Assembly (NCBI GenBank): GCA_015680905.1
Contig: CM027382.1
Coordinates: 17,457,501 to 17,521,500 of the forward strand
DNA length: 64,000 nucleotides
Direction of reading: 5' to 3'
DNA from: Coptis chinensis
Taxonomy: Eukaryota > Streptophyta > Magnoliopsida > Ranunculales > Ranunculaceae
The notes under the pieces were generated by a model. That model had not been told where the DNA came from. It ran no database searches and saw nothing but the letters and a program-made list of their open reading frames with translations. Below, one piece after another: positions 50,061 to 61,789 of this stretch. Every line of letters starts with the position of its first letter. Position 1 is the stretch's first letter. Both the position numbers and the translations under genes were made by a program.

Positions 50061-51325
50061 ACTACACTCAGTTATTTGATACTACTAAGCAGCAAAGCAA
50101 AGGACAGAATAGCAATGCAAAACAAGCAGTGATATTCCAATAACTAAATCATGTTAAGAAACCATGACTGATCAAGTCATGCACAGGACAGAAGCACAAT
50201 CGCCTCCTGCAACTCCAACGCCCATACAAAAGATCTACAAAAACACCAAAACAATGCCGCCATGGAATATCTTTTCTCTTCATTGCTTACTTCGACCAAG
50301 AACCCAAAACGACACCTCCGCTACAAGCTTCGTAAAGTGAGAGTTCATAGTGCAAATTTCACTATTAGAGACAAGGTCGCCACAAAACCAATGTACTGTC
50401 CCCCCTCCAATGCCAGGATGACTTTCAGAAACGAGCATGCACTACATTTCCCTCCCACTTCAACCTCTCTATATCATCCGACTCAGGCTTCAAAGCATAA
50501 TTTACAGCCCTCATCTTCGCTGCATACCCAAATATCGTCTCAAATCGCTTTTACTATCAGGAACCAACCTTACCAAGTAGCTCTTCAAGAAACTCACATT
50601 GAAGTCTAGTAGTTCATTTCCACCAAGTAGTCCACCAGATTTTCAAAATTGAGCACACACGCCTTCGGCTCAAATTCAGGCACATACACCTCTTGATTCA
50701 ATTTAAAGCTAACACTAACACGCCTCTGACTACAGGCACATTGCTGCAAGCGGCAATTATTAACAGGGAAAAGCCTTACACGTTTATTTTTACAATAGTT
50801 GAAACCTTTTATCATCGTACTATCACCACACAGACAGCGTTCTAGTGAGATGTCTGTCTTAAACTGAAGCTCGAAAGTTTTTCACTAAGTTCACAACCTA
50901 TTTGCGGGCAAACAAAACCTTCACAGGCAAGTCCAAAGCCTTGGTTATTTCTGGCCACATAAATCAGCCGAAGCTAAAGCATTACAAGACTACCCATCAT
51001 GTTAATCTCTGCCACAACAAGCTGAATTCTACCATGACAAAGAGGCAACTGATTGGTACCAACCTTTCAAGGATTACTTCCATCAAAGGCATTTTACATA
51101 ACAACAGTAACCAAGCACTTAAACTTAAGAAACAGGAAAAATGCTTCCGCTTACAGGATAGTGTGAAATATGGCCAAACACTAACGACAACTTGTTAAGA
51201 TGCTTCCAACAAATTTGAACCCACCGTAGTTCTTGACGCTGCTTGTGGCGACTAACACAAAGGAAAACACAAACTCTTCCCAAAATTTGCTAAGCATTTG
51301 GTACTCCTAACCTGCAATAGAAGAT
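50061..51325. other. No clear gene
   Basis: A 115-codon plus frame at 50262-50609 and shorter ones show no domain I recognise. They may be worn internal sequence of the gypsy element whose integrase follows. Confidence 0.4.
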
Positions 51326-52075
51326 GACACCGCAAAATTTGTTAAAAAATGCAAGTTGTGTCAGCTCTATGGCTGAGACATACATTCACGGGCCAATCCG
51401 CTATATCCAATTGGCCTCTTCATGGGCCTTGTTTTCCTGGAGATTTGACCTCATTGGACCCATCAATTCGAAAATCATTCAAGAAACACATATGGATCTT
51501 GGTACCACCGGATTCTTCACAAAATGGGTCGAGACCATCCCACTCACTGTCTCCAACAAAAAGACTTTTGCTACCTTCACCAAGGAGCACATAATAAGTC
51601 GCTTAGGTAACCGCAAGCACATCATCTCTGATGGTGGCATCCCATTTGTCAACCAACACATAGCTTACATGTTAGAAGACTGTGGTATCAAACGTGCGAT
51701 CAACACCATACTCTCCCAAAGGGAATGGCCAAGCTGAACCGACTAACAAAACTCTGCACAGGGATTTTATATGTACAACGGTCCATGAACAACCAAAGGG
51801 ATGGCCCACCGCACCGAAACACCGAAACAAAAGGCTACAGAGATAGCCCACTTCACCTTGGTATATGCCGCAAATGCCGTAGTGCCAGCCGAAATCATCA
51901 TACCATCAGCACGCATAACTTCAGAGTCCAGAAGCTGGTGTCACTCATACCATCAGCACGCATCACTTCAGCGTCCAGAACCTGGTGTCCATGCTCATGC
52001 ATCAGGAACACTGGAGGTCAAGTTGCAGAGAACGCATGTCTTTGGTTGCAACTTGGAAGACTACTAATATAATGA
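51326..52075 (+). mobile_element. Ty3/gypsy integrase remnant
   Basis: A C-x2-C end of the zinc finger (near 51350) is followed by an integrase core with FDLIGPI, FFTKWVETIPL, HIISDGGIPFVN and, in another frame, AEIAHFTLVYAANA-like text. The second half matches gypsy (Athila/Tat/Ogre-like) integrases. No LTR or other domain is recognised with confidence. A broken, old fossil fragment. Confidence 0.82.
51900..51990 (+). repeat. 47-bp tandem duplication in the gypsy remnant
   Basis: ATACCATCAGCACGCATMAC and what follows recurs after 47 bases (starts 51900 and 51947) with few differences. Confidence 0.85.
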
Positions 52076-52409
52076 TCCATGCAAGCTTATTTTTCAGATG
52101 GAACCTGTAACCTAAAGTAGGGTATCTACTATCATACGGTATATACGGAATAACTATATATCCTCCGTGATGGGTAAACTAGTTCGTCGCTGTTCTCATG
52201 ATGGGTAAACTACTTGGGTTTCTGCTCTATCATGTTTGCACTAGAAAATATTGGACTCTGGGATACATGAAGAGCTCATTGTCATAGACCCAACAAAATA
52301 AGATTTCATAGTAAGCAGCCAACAGAGCACCTGACCAGATGTCAGCTCAAAAAAATCAGCATTAGCATAGCTGTGAAGCTGATAGATGCAAGTATTTCCT
52401 TATAGTTAC

Positions 52410-55400
52410 CTCTGGTTAGGCACCATCTGGACTGAATCTTCATTCATATTTGAAGTATTTCTGATCTGGTGCTGATAATTCAAGTTAGGTGCCACATTTT
52501 GGTGATAAGGAAGATTTAGAACCCTGCAGCCGAAAAAGAAAAATAATAGATATCAAGTGTATCATACTATGAGACAACAACAAACAAGTACATATCTAAT
52601 ATTTACAATGTTGGATACTAACACGCTCAAAGAATCAATAAACTCTATTAAAGCAATATAATCGGAAATATGTATGATGTGATTACACGGTAATGAATAC
52701 CCTACTTGCTTTACAGTTCTACTAAAGTTGTCTAAAAAAGTTTAAGATAACTTAACATATAACATCCAGAGCACGACATTAGTGACATATTATACATGTT
52801 ATATTTCAAGTATCCAGCAAGGAGAAATGGATATAAAGTTCATTGGAGTATCCAAAGTAGTAAAACTTAATGGTTCAGAACTTCAATCCTTCTAAAGGAA
52901 ATGAAGTGTTGATTTCTAACTTAGCTGAGGGAGTCGGGAGTCCTGAAGCAAGGTTGCTCCAAAGTGACTTGGAGGTCACAGATTTGAATCGCTGAAACAG
53001 CCTCAAGCAGGGGAAAGCTCCTAGACCCTGCTCAGGCGGGAGCCTTGTGCCCTGAGCTAGTCCCTTTATTACTAACTTAGCTGATTCCTAGCTGAGCTGC
53101 TGAAGAGTAGCAAGTTTAATCTTTTTTCTTTTTCTTGTTTGATTTCCCCCATTAAAGGTTGCATCTTTAATCAAATTACAAATAGCATACACAGCGAAAT
53201 CAAAGAGGGAGTACTTAGTAGTAAACTGGAAAAATGGTCAAGAAGCACAAGTAACAGAACAACAGGTGATATCAAAGTACCATTAGAGCATATGTTCAGA
53301 AGGTAAAAGCATGCTTTGTACTTTATTAATTTCAAATTTTACCAAATCTTCCATATAGCTCTAGTATTAGGAAGCAGATAAAGGTACTCTTTAAGATAAA
53401 TACAAAGTACCACTACGTACATACCGTATACAATGATTGCAATAACCCCAATCTTGCACAAGGTCAAGTCCCCATCCACAGCATCCCATGCATTTCCGTG
53501 ATATGGATGATTTACTACCACTTTCAGCAGGTGATTTCGCAGAGAGCATCATGGCACCCCGTTGTGATGCATTCTGCTCGACTGATTCTGGTTTATTCCA
53601 TTGTGATACATGGGTCTTTGTATTGTAGTAATCCCTTTGACCTGCAGAGACACAAAGAAGAATAAAGAAAGAATATATTTCGGTCTTCCTTGTTTGTGTA
53701 TGATTTGACATTCCTCGTTTCCTTCGGGTTATCACACATTAGAAGAGCACATTCGAAAGTTATGTACTTCTTTTTAAGGGAGCACAAAGTGTTTTGGAAA
53801 ATTCATCTATTGTTTCTGAATTTACATGGCATATCTTTGTTTTGACTTTCTAAATACCCCTTGAGTTGGAGTTCTTTTTTTATTCTTTTTCCTTTTTCCA
53901 TAAATCAAGAGATATTATCTTATTGTCGCTTGCCATGACATTTACAATCGACATATCTTGAGAGTTAGTTTTTCCAAGAAACAAGGAATGTTCAATGTGT
54001 CAACCTATCCAAGTCCTTCTAGATGAAATGCTGAGAAATGTTGCGAGAAATGAAATTCTTGTTCATGCATTAACCATTTTATTCTGATCTTGGGGTGTAA
54101 ACCTTTAAAGGCTTGAGACACTCCTAAGACAATGAACTTGATAGTTCTAGAGGACTTCAAAAATTAACCTATAAGGTAATTACATTGACACTCATACTAG
54201 CACATATTTAATTATTGATTACTTCTGAGTCCCTTCAGATTCTCAGCCAGTTTAGCATCTCCCAGTTTTCCCCATATTGCAATCAAACTTATCTCCTCTT
54301 CATAGAACTATTCAACTCAAAATTGCATTATGGCTTTTTATAAACTTGCAAGGGGGGAAATGAGACAAATCTAACATCCGGAAAATTCTTTTTCCTACAT
54401 TCATCATTTCTTAAAAATAAAGCAATATAAAAAGTGAAAAACATAGGAGAACTCAAAATCATACCTGTTGTTTCATCCAAAGCTTCCTTCCAATCTGGTC
54501 ATAGATGTAACGTGGAGAACGAGAACCAGTAGCAGTCTCCAAAGGACTTTCCCATTGGCTTTTGCTAGTATTTGGATTATAATAAAATACAGAGCCAGTT
54601 GAACGGTCTGCTGCTTCAATCTACATGAGAAATGCATAACATGGAGCCCAATCAGTCAGGTAAAGAACAACCACCCACTAATAACCACATTAGGGGAAAG
54701 AAACAACAATAAGGCGCAATTTTCCAATTTAGATATTCAAGAAGGATCTTTAAGCAACGAGATCAGCATGCACAAAGGCTTGAGATAGAAAAAGGAACAA
54801 AATCACATGTGAGCACTGAGCAGAACATATATACACATTACTAAAGCCATCTCCAGGGCTTCCTGGCCAAAACTTGGTGTCTTCAACAAGGTCACAAAGG
54901 TATAAGCATAGTCTACATATCTCAAGAAACAAGTAAACGCGGAAATCAAATATAATCAACTATAACTACTCTTGTTTAGCTGTTTATAAATCTAAAGATT
55001 CTTCACGTTATAAGCCCTCTTAGCAATTCGGGATACGGCAAAAATACGGTACAGAAATAATTCAAGAATTATTTAGTGACTAAAAAAACGGTACGGATAA
55101 AAAAATTCACAATACGTTAATTAATTATGAGGTGTTTGGTTGCAAAAATTCAGAAGCCAAAAATTCGTGATATTTTGTTAGTAAATATTTATAATAGTTG
55201 TCATTCTCTACAACATAACAAACATATTCAAACAGTTTAGATACGAAACATTAAAACCAATTTAATGGTCCACATAGGTACTTTCATTTACTTGCTCTTG
55301 GCATAACAATTATACACACTGTGGTATAACAATTTAAATATTGCCCAAAAATATGAATGGGGATATAAAGTACATAAAAATAACAAAACAAAACATAATT

Positions 55401-55889
55401 TTCATTCAATTTATTTTTTTTAATTAATTAATTAATTATTATTATTATTTTTTAACAACCAACGAATGGATTTTTGAAAAATTGGTCAAAAACCATATTA
55501 TACTTTTCAAGACAAAAAATCACAAATTATTTCGAACCTTTAAAACATTCGGAAGTATTAAATGTATGGCCCTTCAAAAATTCGATTAGCGAATTGCTAA
55601 CAAGAGTTATAAGTAATAAACTATTATTTAGTACTGATCACAAGTTTTTGGGAAAAGAGTATAGGGAAAAGAAAAACAAATGATTTGTTACTCAAAGCCA
55701 ATGCCAAGTCCAAACTACAACAAAACAACTGCTCCAAGGAGCTTGAAATTTTGATGATGCATATAAATATGCTAAAGCAGGGAGCCAACATACAACTATA
55801 TTGCAAAACATAGAGCTGATCTGTAACCAAAAAACTTGGAAACAGGTGAGTAGTTAAACTCACCCACCCAGGAGGTAACTTCGTTCCAA
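52410..55889 (-). pseudogene. PQBP1-like WW-domain gene, N-terminal half, broken and lacking its 3' exons
   Basis: Plant PQBP1 homologues are nuclear WW proteins linked to splicing. Exons seen in order: 55864-55889 (GTKLPPGW, start of WW1), 54465-54620 (AADRSTGSVFYYNPNTSKSQ, rest of WW1), 53425-53641 (QRDYYNTKTHVSQW, end of WW2, then CMGCCGWGLDLVQDWGYCNHC), and 52410-52523 (RVLNLPYHQNVAPNLNYQ). Splice borders are GT-AG. In the second exon the frame shifts after SRSPRY, and a TGA stands in the frame that would give WKEALDETTG, so WW2 is cut off. Upstream exons are not found, a Mutator-like element sits 2 bp before the 26-base exon, and the expected DPMDP-type exons do not follow to the left. 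They appear at 61.8-62.4 kb instead. Confidence 0.83.
52955..53066 (+). mobile_element. Au-like SINE in a PQBP1-like intron
   Basis: GACTTGGAGGTCACAGATTT followed by GAATCGC resembles the B-box region of Au SINEs (usual form GACTTGGAGGTCACGGGTTC). AACAGCCTC-AGCAGGGG-AAG follows as in that family. The A-box part (CAAGGTTGCTCCAAAG) is worn. About 110 bp. Confidence 0.65.
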
Positions 55890-57029
55890 CTACAGTTTTA
55901 GCAAATTTTGGGTTTAATCCCCTGGTTGATACATAACCAGCATAAAAACCCCCTCATTACGTACTAACCCATAAAAACCCCCTATTTTTTTAAAATATCC
56001 AAACTGACTAAAATACCCCCCACACATAAAACCCTAGATCTAAAACTTATATTCTCTCTTTCTTCTCACCATTCTCAAACCCTAGATATCCTGCAAAAAT
56101 GACAAAATAATCGAAAAATAAGAGAGAAACACCCACCAAAACAAAAAAATCGAAAGTTTTCATCTCACAAACAAAAAGGAAAGCAACTACTAATAAAAAG
56201 ACCAAATCGAAGGTAAAAATCATATTTTTTTTTAATTTCGTTTGTAAATAAACGAAATCTAAGGTGAGAATCATATTTCAAGTTGTCTAAAATTGATATT
56301 AGTTGATACTCTGTAGTTGATATGAAGTTCACACTCTGTAGTTGATATGAAGATTTGAATTTGTATCATATTTACATAGCCTGTGCAAATTTGAATGTAA
56401 ATTCATATTTCTATGCTTGCTTTCATCAGTACTGTTTTGGTTACAATAATAACTATGTAAATTTACATTTTCGTATGTTTATTTGCATAGCTGAATTTGC
56501 TGTGTAAATTTGTATTTTCATATATATGAAAGTAAATTTTGAAATGTCAGTTTAATAGACTTATTTATTATTTTCCCCTTTATTACAACAGGAGGTAAAA
56601 CCTACTAGCTCTACCAAGGTGTTTTGTTATACTGTTTTGTCTATGCTAACACTTTTTCAAGAGTTCAAATGAAGAATTAGAGATGTTCATATTGCCAAGA
56701 CGAAAGAAACTCTTTTTGGACAAATTTTTTATAGTTTTTGTTAAAGAACATTGAAGAGACTGAGTTGAATGAGGAGGAAGGACATTGGAGAGACTGAGTT
56801 GAATGGGGAGGAAGAGGCAAAGAAAGAATATCATGAAATGATGTGTTGTGTTTTATTGGTGGTCCGGTGGATCGCTTTGGGATACTAATTTTGTTTGAAT
56901 TAAGGACGTAAATCTTTGATCTTTTATGTAATGTCAGTTTGTCTTTGAATTCTGAATGTAACTTTTGGATACTAATTTTGTTTGAATTCTTGATCTTTGA
57001 ATTCTGGATGTAATGGAAAAAATGAGCCT

Positions 57030-57370
57030 GATGCGTTTGTCAGATTTCCATAGCCATGTCAGAAAAAAGTTTATCAGAATTCATATTTGCATATGTAAGT
57101 TCAGATTTGCATAGACTGTCGCCTGTTAGATGACAAAAAAAAAAAACGTTTGTGAAAATCCATGTGTATATGTAAATTCATATTTTCATATATGTATTCA
57201 TATTTACATAACTTGTGTCACCTGTTAGATGTCAGAAAAAATGTATATGAAATTTCATATTTGCATATGTAAATTCATATTTGCATATAAATTTTCATTG
57301 CATAGCCTGTGTCACCTTTCAGAACTCAGATGTTAGAAAAAACGTCTATAAAAATGCAGTGATATTGCTA
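57030..57370 (+). repeat. Imperfect ~95-bp tandem repeat inside the Mutator-like element
   Basis: Three to four units built of TGTCACCTGTTAGATGTCAG, AAAAAACGT and TTCATATTTGCATATGTAAA. Very A/T-rich and variable. Confidence 0.65.
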
Positions 57371-57799
57371 TGTAGTTTTAAGTTTGCATAATACAAGGTC
57401 ATCACATACAAAAAAAATGCGAGGGTTTGAACATTTGGTTTGGGTGAAACTTGTATGATTATAATGGTGATTCATGAGTTGTATTTGTTATTCATCTTTG
57501 TGGAAATAAATGTAGTCCAATATCAAAAAGAAAATGTTATTGTAAACCGTACTTTTTTCATTTTTTCAATAGCCATTATCCATCTTGAACAAAAATAACT
57601 CCTACATCACATCTTATGCGGGTTAAAATTTTCATAGGTTAATCTTTTGTGTAATTAAGATTTTCATAGCATACGTCCGATATTATAATTGTTTTATTTT
57701 AATAATCTACTACGAAAATCTAAATTTTTATATGTAAATACAATTTTGCATAGGTTAAACAACTATGAAAATTCAATGTGCCTACGATCAAAACAATGT

Positions 57800-58318
57800 G
57801 GTTAGATGAAAAAAGTAAACGAAAGTGTTCATTTTCAAGCTGAGAGCGTTCATTTTCTAGACACTGCCTTGTCTGTAGTTTCACATACAACTGTTGTTGC
57901 ACTCTCTCCAAAACCTTCTGTTCACTGCTTGAATGCAAGTAACTCAAAACCCTGTCCTTCTCTAATCTCAAACACTCCTCAACCTTCAAAATATACAGTT
58001 CACAAGAATCTTCTTCAATCCACTTATTCCCCTTCATACAATAATAAGTAGAAGTATCATCAAGCAACGCTGCTTCAAAGTCATTTTCATAACAATACAT
58101 TCCCCCCATCCCCATTTCAACAAAAACATCCAACACATCCTTCAACAATGCTCGATCAATAAGCTCCCCCTCTTGCTCACGGTTAATTAAACAAATTACA
58201 ACATCTTTAACATTGACTTTGACTTTTTCATACACCAAATCTTGGAAGCAAAGTAGCCCAACAGTTTTAAGTGGCTCTAATTTCATCCTAGTAACAAAAA
58301 AACGATCTAGGTAATGGA
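57800..58318 (-). pseudogene. Captured cullin-1 (CUL1)-like N-terminal fragment
   Basis: The minus frame is open from about 58318 to 57720. It reads FHYLDRFFVTR, LKTVGLLCFQDLVYEKV, IDRALLKDVLDVFVEMGMG, YENDFEAALLDDTSTYY, EEDSCELYILKVEECLRLEK and YLHSSSEQKVLERVQ. This follows the cullin repeats of plant CUL1, the SCF ubiquitin-ligase scaffold (usual IDRALLKNV, YYE-DFE, EDSCPDYMLKAEECLK, YLHSSSE). Only about 165 residues are present. The rest of the N-terminal domain, the cullin homology domain and the neddylation site are absent, so it cannot be a working cullin. The homologous part has no stop, so it may be fairly young or translated. Confidence 0.88.
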
Positions 58319-58551
58319 AAAAAGGTATAATCCAATTTAAGAATTTGATTTAATGAAAAGGGTAGAATGGGAAATAGAAAATTTCGGGGGATAAGAATTA
58401 GACCACAAATTGCTCATAATCTAGAAAACAGGGAGGTTAATTAGCAAGGTGTAAATAATAGGGAGGTTATATGGGTATGTTCGTGAGGGAGGAATTTACA
58501 TATAACCGGATTGGATTGAGGGGGCTGAAGCCCATTTTTAAACAGTTTTAG

Positions 58552-59129
58552 TTGATTGAGTCTCAAATTTATGAAATTTAAACAGAGAGTCAATTAGTGA
58601 CAAAACAAATATAAGTCACAAAAGAGTAAATCTTAAACAATTACAGAGCCACATTCAGACGGACTCTACACAAATTCATTTATAAAGCCAACTGCTAAAG
58701 GTGCACTAGTTAAAGTGAACCAACTTGATTTAGGGATATCCTATATGGCAATATGTAAGGAGATGTATCAACTGTCTAGCAATGCATTACAGGTAAATAA
58801 GTTGTGTGGTTAACCTCTTTCATACTTTCTTTCTAATAAATAAAACCAATTTCAAACATTACAAGATTACATATCTAACCAAATTTTGAGCCATCATATA
58901 TACACTTGTACCACATTCAATATGGTTAGAACTTAGAAGTACAAGAAAAGGTAGAGAAATTTGTAAGAAAGATCTCCATTTTAAGAGATTATCTTACAAA
59001 AGTATCAGCTCATGAAAAAGGATTGTGTGACATTGGTGATTGGAACCTCGCACCCTATAAAAGAAGCTTGTTTTTTCATCTTTCTGACTCCTTTGGAAAG
59101 TGTATCCATAACTTGGTTAAAGTTTCAAT
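58552..59129. other. Non-coding stretch between the Mutator-like element and a MITE
   Basis: A/T-rich, probably intron or flank of the broken PQBP1-like gene. No exon or element recognised. Confidence 0.4.
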
Positions 59130-59391
59130 GGCTCTCTATCCTTTAAAAGTAGTGTTAAAAGTAGATAAAGTAGAAATTTAAAAGTCGATAAAGTCAAAAT
59201 TTAAAATCTTATATCTCTATTTTAAAGTCTATTATAAAGTAAAATTAAAGAGAAACAAATTTAAATATTTCTTTAAAACTTTATCGATTATAGAGTAAAA
59301 TAAATTTATTTTAAAATTTTACTTTACTTTATCGACTTTTAAATTTTACTTTATCGACTTTAACACTACTTTTAGAAAGGATTGGAGAGCC
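59130..59391. mobile_element. MITE with long inverted repeats
   Basis: Starts GGCTCTCTATCCTTTAAAAG and ends, reverse complemented, GGCTCTCCAATCCTTTCTAA. TAGTGTTAAA-AAGTAGATAAAG and its inverse continue the pairing, so most of the 262 bp could fold back. A/T-rich, no coding. The target duplication is not clear, so the superfamily is open. Confidence 0.75.
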
Positions 59392-59559
59392 AGACTTAAC
59401 ACCTTAATGAGTAGTTGAGTACTAGGTGTAACAAACTATTGCTGGTACCTTGATTAGTGTATCATAAGTTACCCCTCACCAATAGTCACTGCATGAGCAT
59501 AAATCATCCTTGAAATGATTAAATCTATTGGCATCCCTCAATATGATCTTTCGGTCTGT

Positions 59560-61070
59560 TATCTTTGCAATCAATTTAATTGCCGAATGACAATCCCCAG
59601 TCCCCACATACACGGAGGTTCTTCATTACTCGAATAGGCATTCCTTCAGGAACCTTCGATAGCCCAAATGCTACAGCCAACTTTTCGCTGTGGTGACCCA
59701 AGTTATGTGCCTTGCTCCTCATCGACATCATGCAACACGAAGCTACCATCAGGGGAATAGCCAGCATCTCTTAACATGCCACCCAATTTCTCCAACATTG
59801 CCATAATCATTGTTTACTCAGGGTGGCTCTCACTATCTCCTCCTATAATATGGACTTTCTTCTAGACATCAATCCAGCTATAACCAGGAAACTTTCTCAC
59901 CTTCCTTATCCTCATACATGTCCTCAGCTCTTCAACATCTTCTCATCTCCTTTTCCATGCATAAATATTAGATAGTAAGATATTATGCCCAGCATTTTGG
60001 GGCTCAAGCTGAACAAGTTTCTTAGCAGCTACTTCAGCCACCTCCATGTTCATGTGCATTTTGCATTTCCCTAACAATGTGCCCCAGATAACAGCATCTG
60101 CTTGAATGGGCATTTTCTCAATCATGATCAACGCTTTTTGGACGAGGCCCGCTCGGCCAAGCAGATCAACCACGCAAGCATAATGTTCTGCAGTTGGCTC
60201 CACTGAATACTTTGATCTCATACTCTCAAAAAAATTCATTCCATCCTCAACTCTCCCTGTATAGCTACACGCTGAAAGAACGCCTATGAAGGTAACATCG
60301 TCGTGTAACATGCCTGCAGAACACGTCTTGAAAAACTTGCAGGACTTCACCCCCTAAACCATGTTGTGCAGAACACTAATGAAAGAAGGAAAATTTGGCC
60401 GAACTCTTGCTCTTTGCATTAGAGTAAATATGTTGAGTGTTTCCAATTCATACCCCTTTATCATTGCACTCCATGTCCCATCATCTTTTTCTTTCATACT
60501 ATCAAAAAGTTTTATCGCTTCATCTAGCTTCCCATTCTGGCCAAACTAACCCAAGAATCATTGCATTACAAGCAACAACTGACTTCTCAGGCATCCTCTT
60601 GAACAGCTCAAAGGCTTCATCAATTCTTCCACACTGTGTATAACCCGTCAACATTGCCATCCAAGACACTTCATTCCTCTCCGGCATCACCTCAAACGTC
60701 TTTCTAGCAACATCCACTTTTAAATTCTTTGTATAACCCGTTATCATCGTAGTCCAAGATACCACATTTTTTTTCGGCATGGTATCAAAAAGCTCCCTCG
60801 CTTCACTCATACGCCCTTCTTGCCCATACCCAGCAATCATATATTAGTCCAAGTAACAACATCCTTCTCCTCCGGCATGGTATCAAAAAGCTCCCTCGCT
60901 TCACTCATACGCCCTTCTTGACAGTACCCAACAATCATATTAGTCCAAGAAACAACATCCTTCTCCTCCGGTATAGTATCAAAAAGCCGTCTAGCCTCAT
61001 TAACCCTTGTCGCTCAAATAAGACAGCCCAACATAACAGTCCACGAAACAATATTTCTCTCAGGCATTTG
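59560..61070 (-). pseudogene. PPR protein of the PLS class with E and DYW domains, broken
   Basis: Such proteins bind organellar RNA; the DYW domain is the cytidine deaminase used in C-to-U editing. From right to left: PPR motifs (NIVSWTVMLGCL, DVVSWTNMIVGYCQEGRMSE, KNVVSWTTMITGYTKN, NEVSWMAMLTGYTQCGR; about 61050-60520), an L/S pair (DDVTFIGVLSACSYTGRVED), the E domain (EPTAEHYACVVDLLGRAGL, about 60200), and the DYW domain. The last has [20 protein letters not shown] and [11 protein letters not shown] near 59600-59700 and, after a frame change, text ending in CSCSDYW near 59460. The zinc-ligand HxE motif is present. Frame changes and stops occur in several repeats, and the N-terminal repeats are missing at about 61070. 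It resembles Arabidopsis At1g56690-type proteins. Confidence 0.88.
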
Positions 61071-61789
61071 CCAACATAACAGTTCTGATATTACGTTGAA
61101 GCAGATAGATTTTCAACAACTTTTAATCAACATGTCAAAGTATATGCTATTGTCCGAAAGTTGAGTGATGTCCATACTAGTATACTTCAGCAACTAAACT
61201 ATATATTTACTTCCTTAATAGTATATATATTTTTTTCCTGTGCTAATGGAATCCCTCTAAAAATCATTGTGGCTGTATTTTACATAAGAAGAAGAAACAA
61301 ATGGGGCGCCAAAACTGTCACGTTAGAGAAACCCTCCAAATTGCATCTATCTTGCTAAAATAATTGAGGTTCATTCTTCAGATTCAGAGAACTTCAATTG
61401 GCACAACTTCTCCAAAGTTTGTTACTCATTGTATAACCAGCAACCAGAATGCAGTAATGTTCGTATGGACCTGAAGCGTATACTCAGGGTGATGGGTTTG
61501 ATGACAAAAAGATACACAATCTCTCCAGCACATGATACACAAAAAGATCCTCTAAGAAGCTCCACATTATCATCCACACATGTTTGCTAGTCATAATGAC
61601 AAACTAGTCTGAGTCTTGGAAGCAGGAATTTTCTCTTGCACAACACACGATAACACGAAACACACTTAATGATTCTGCAGAAGACATCCCTGAACGTTGT
61701 CAAACCGAAAAATTACATGACAACATTGCATTTTTAAAGTTAAAATGTAGCCAACTGATATGTACATGTACTCAATGTTGTGCAAAGCC

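Larger units (their letters stand above)
55902..58541. mobile_element. Mutator-like element carrying a cullin gene fragment (Pack-MULE type)
   Basis: The 10-bp sequence ACAGTTTTAG flanks it on both sides (55892-55901 and 58542-58551), the 9-11-bp duplication typical of Mutator-like elements. Ends are only weakly inverted (TTTTGGGTTTAATCCCCTGG against a reverse-complemented AAAATGGGCTTCAGCCCCCT). No MURA transposase is found. The minus strand near the right end holds a cullin-1-type fragment. The insertion lies immediately upstream of a PQBP1-like exon. Length is 2.64 kb. Confidence 0.75.

Noticed and set aside
50262-50609. 115-codon plus frame
   Set aside because: No recognised domain and unusual composition; it lies beside a worn gypsy fragment and is probably chance or element-derived.
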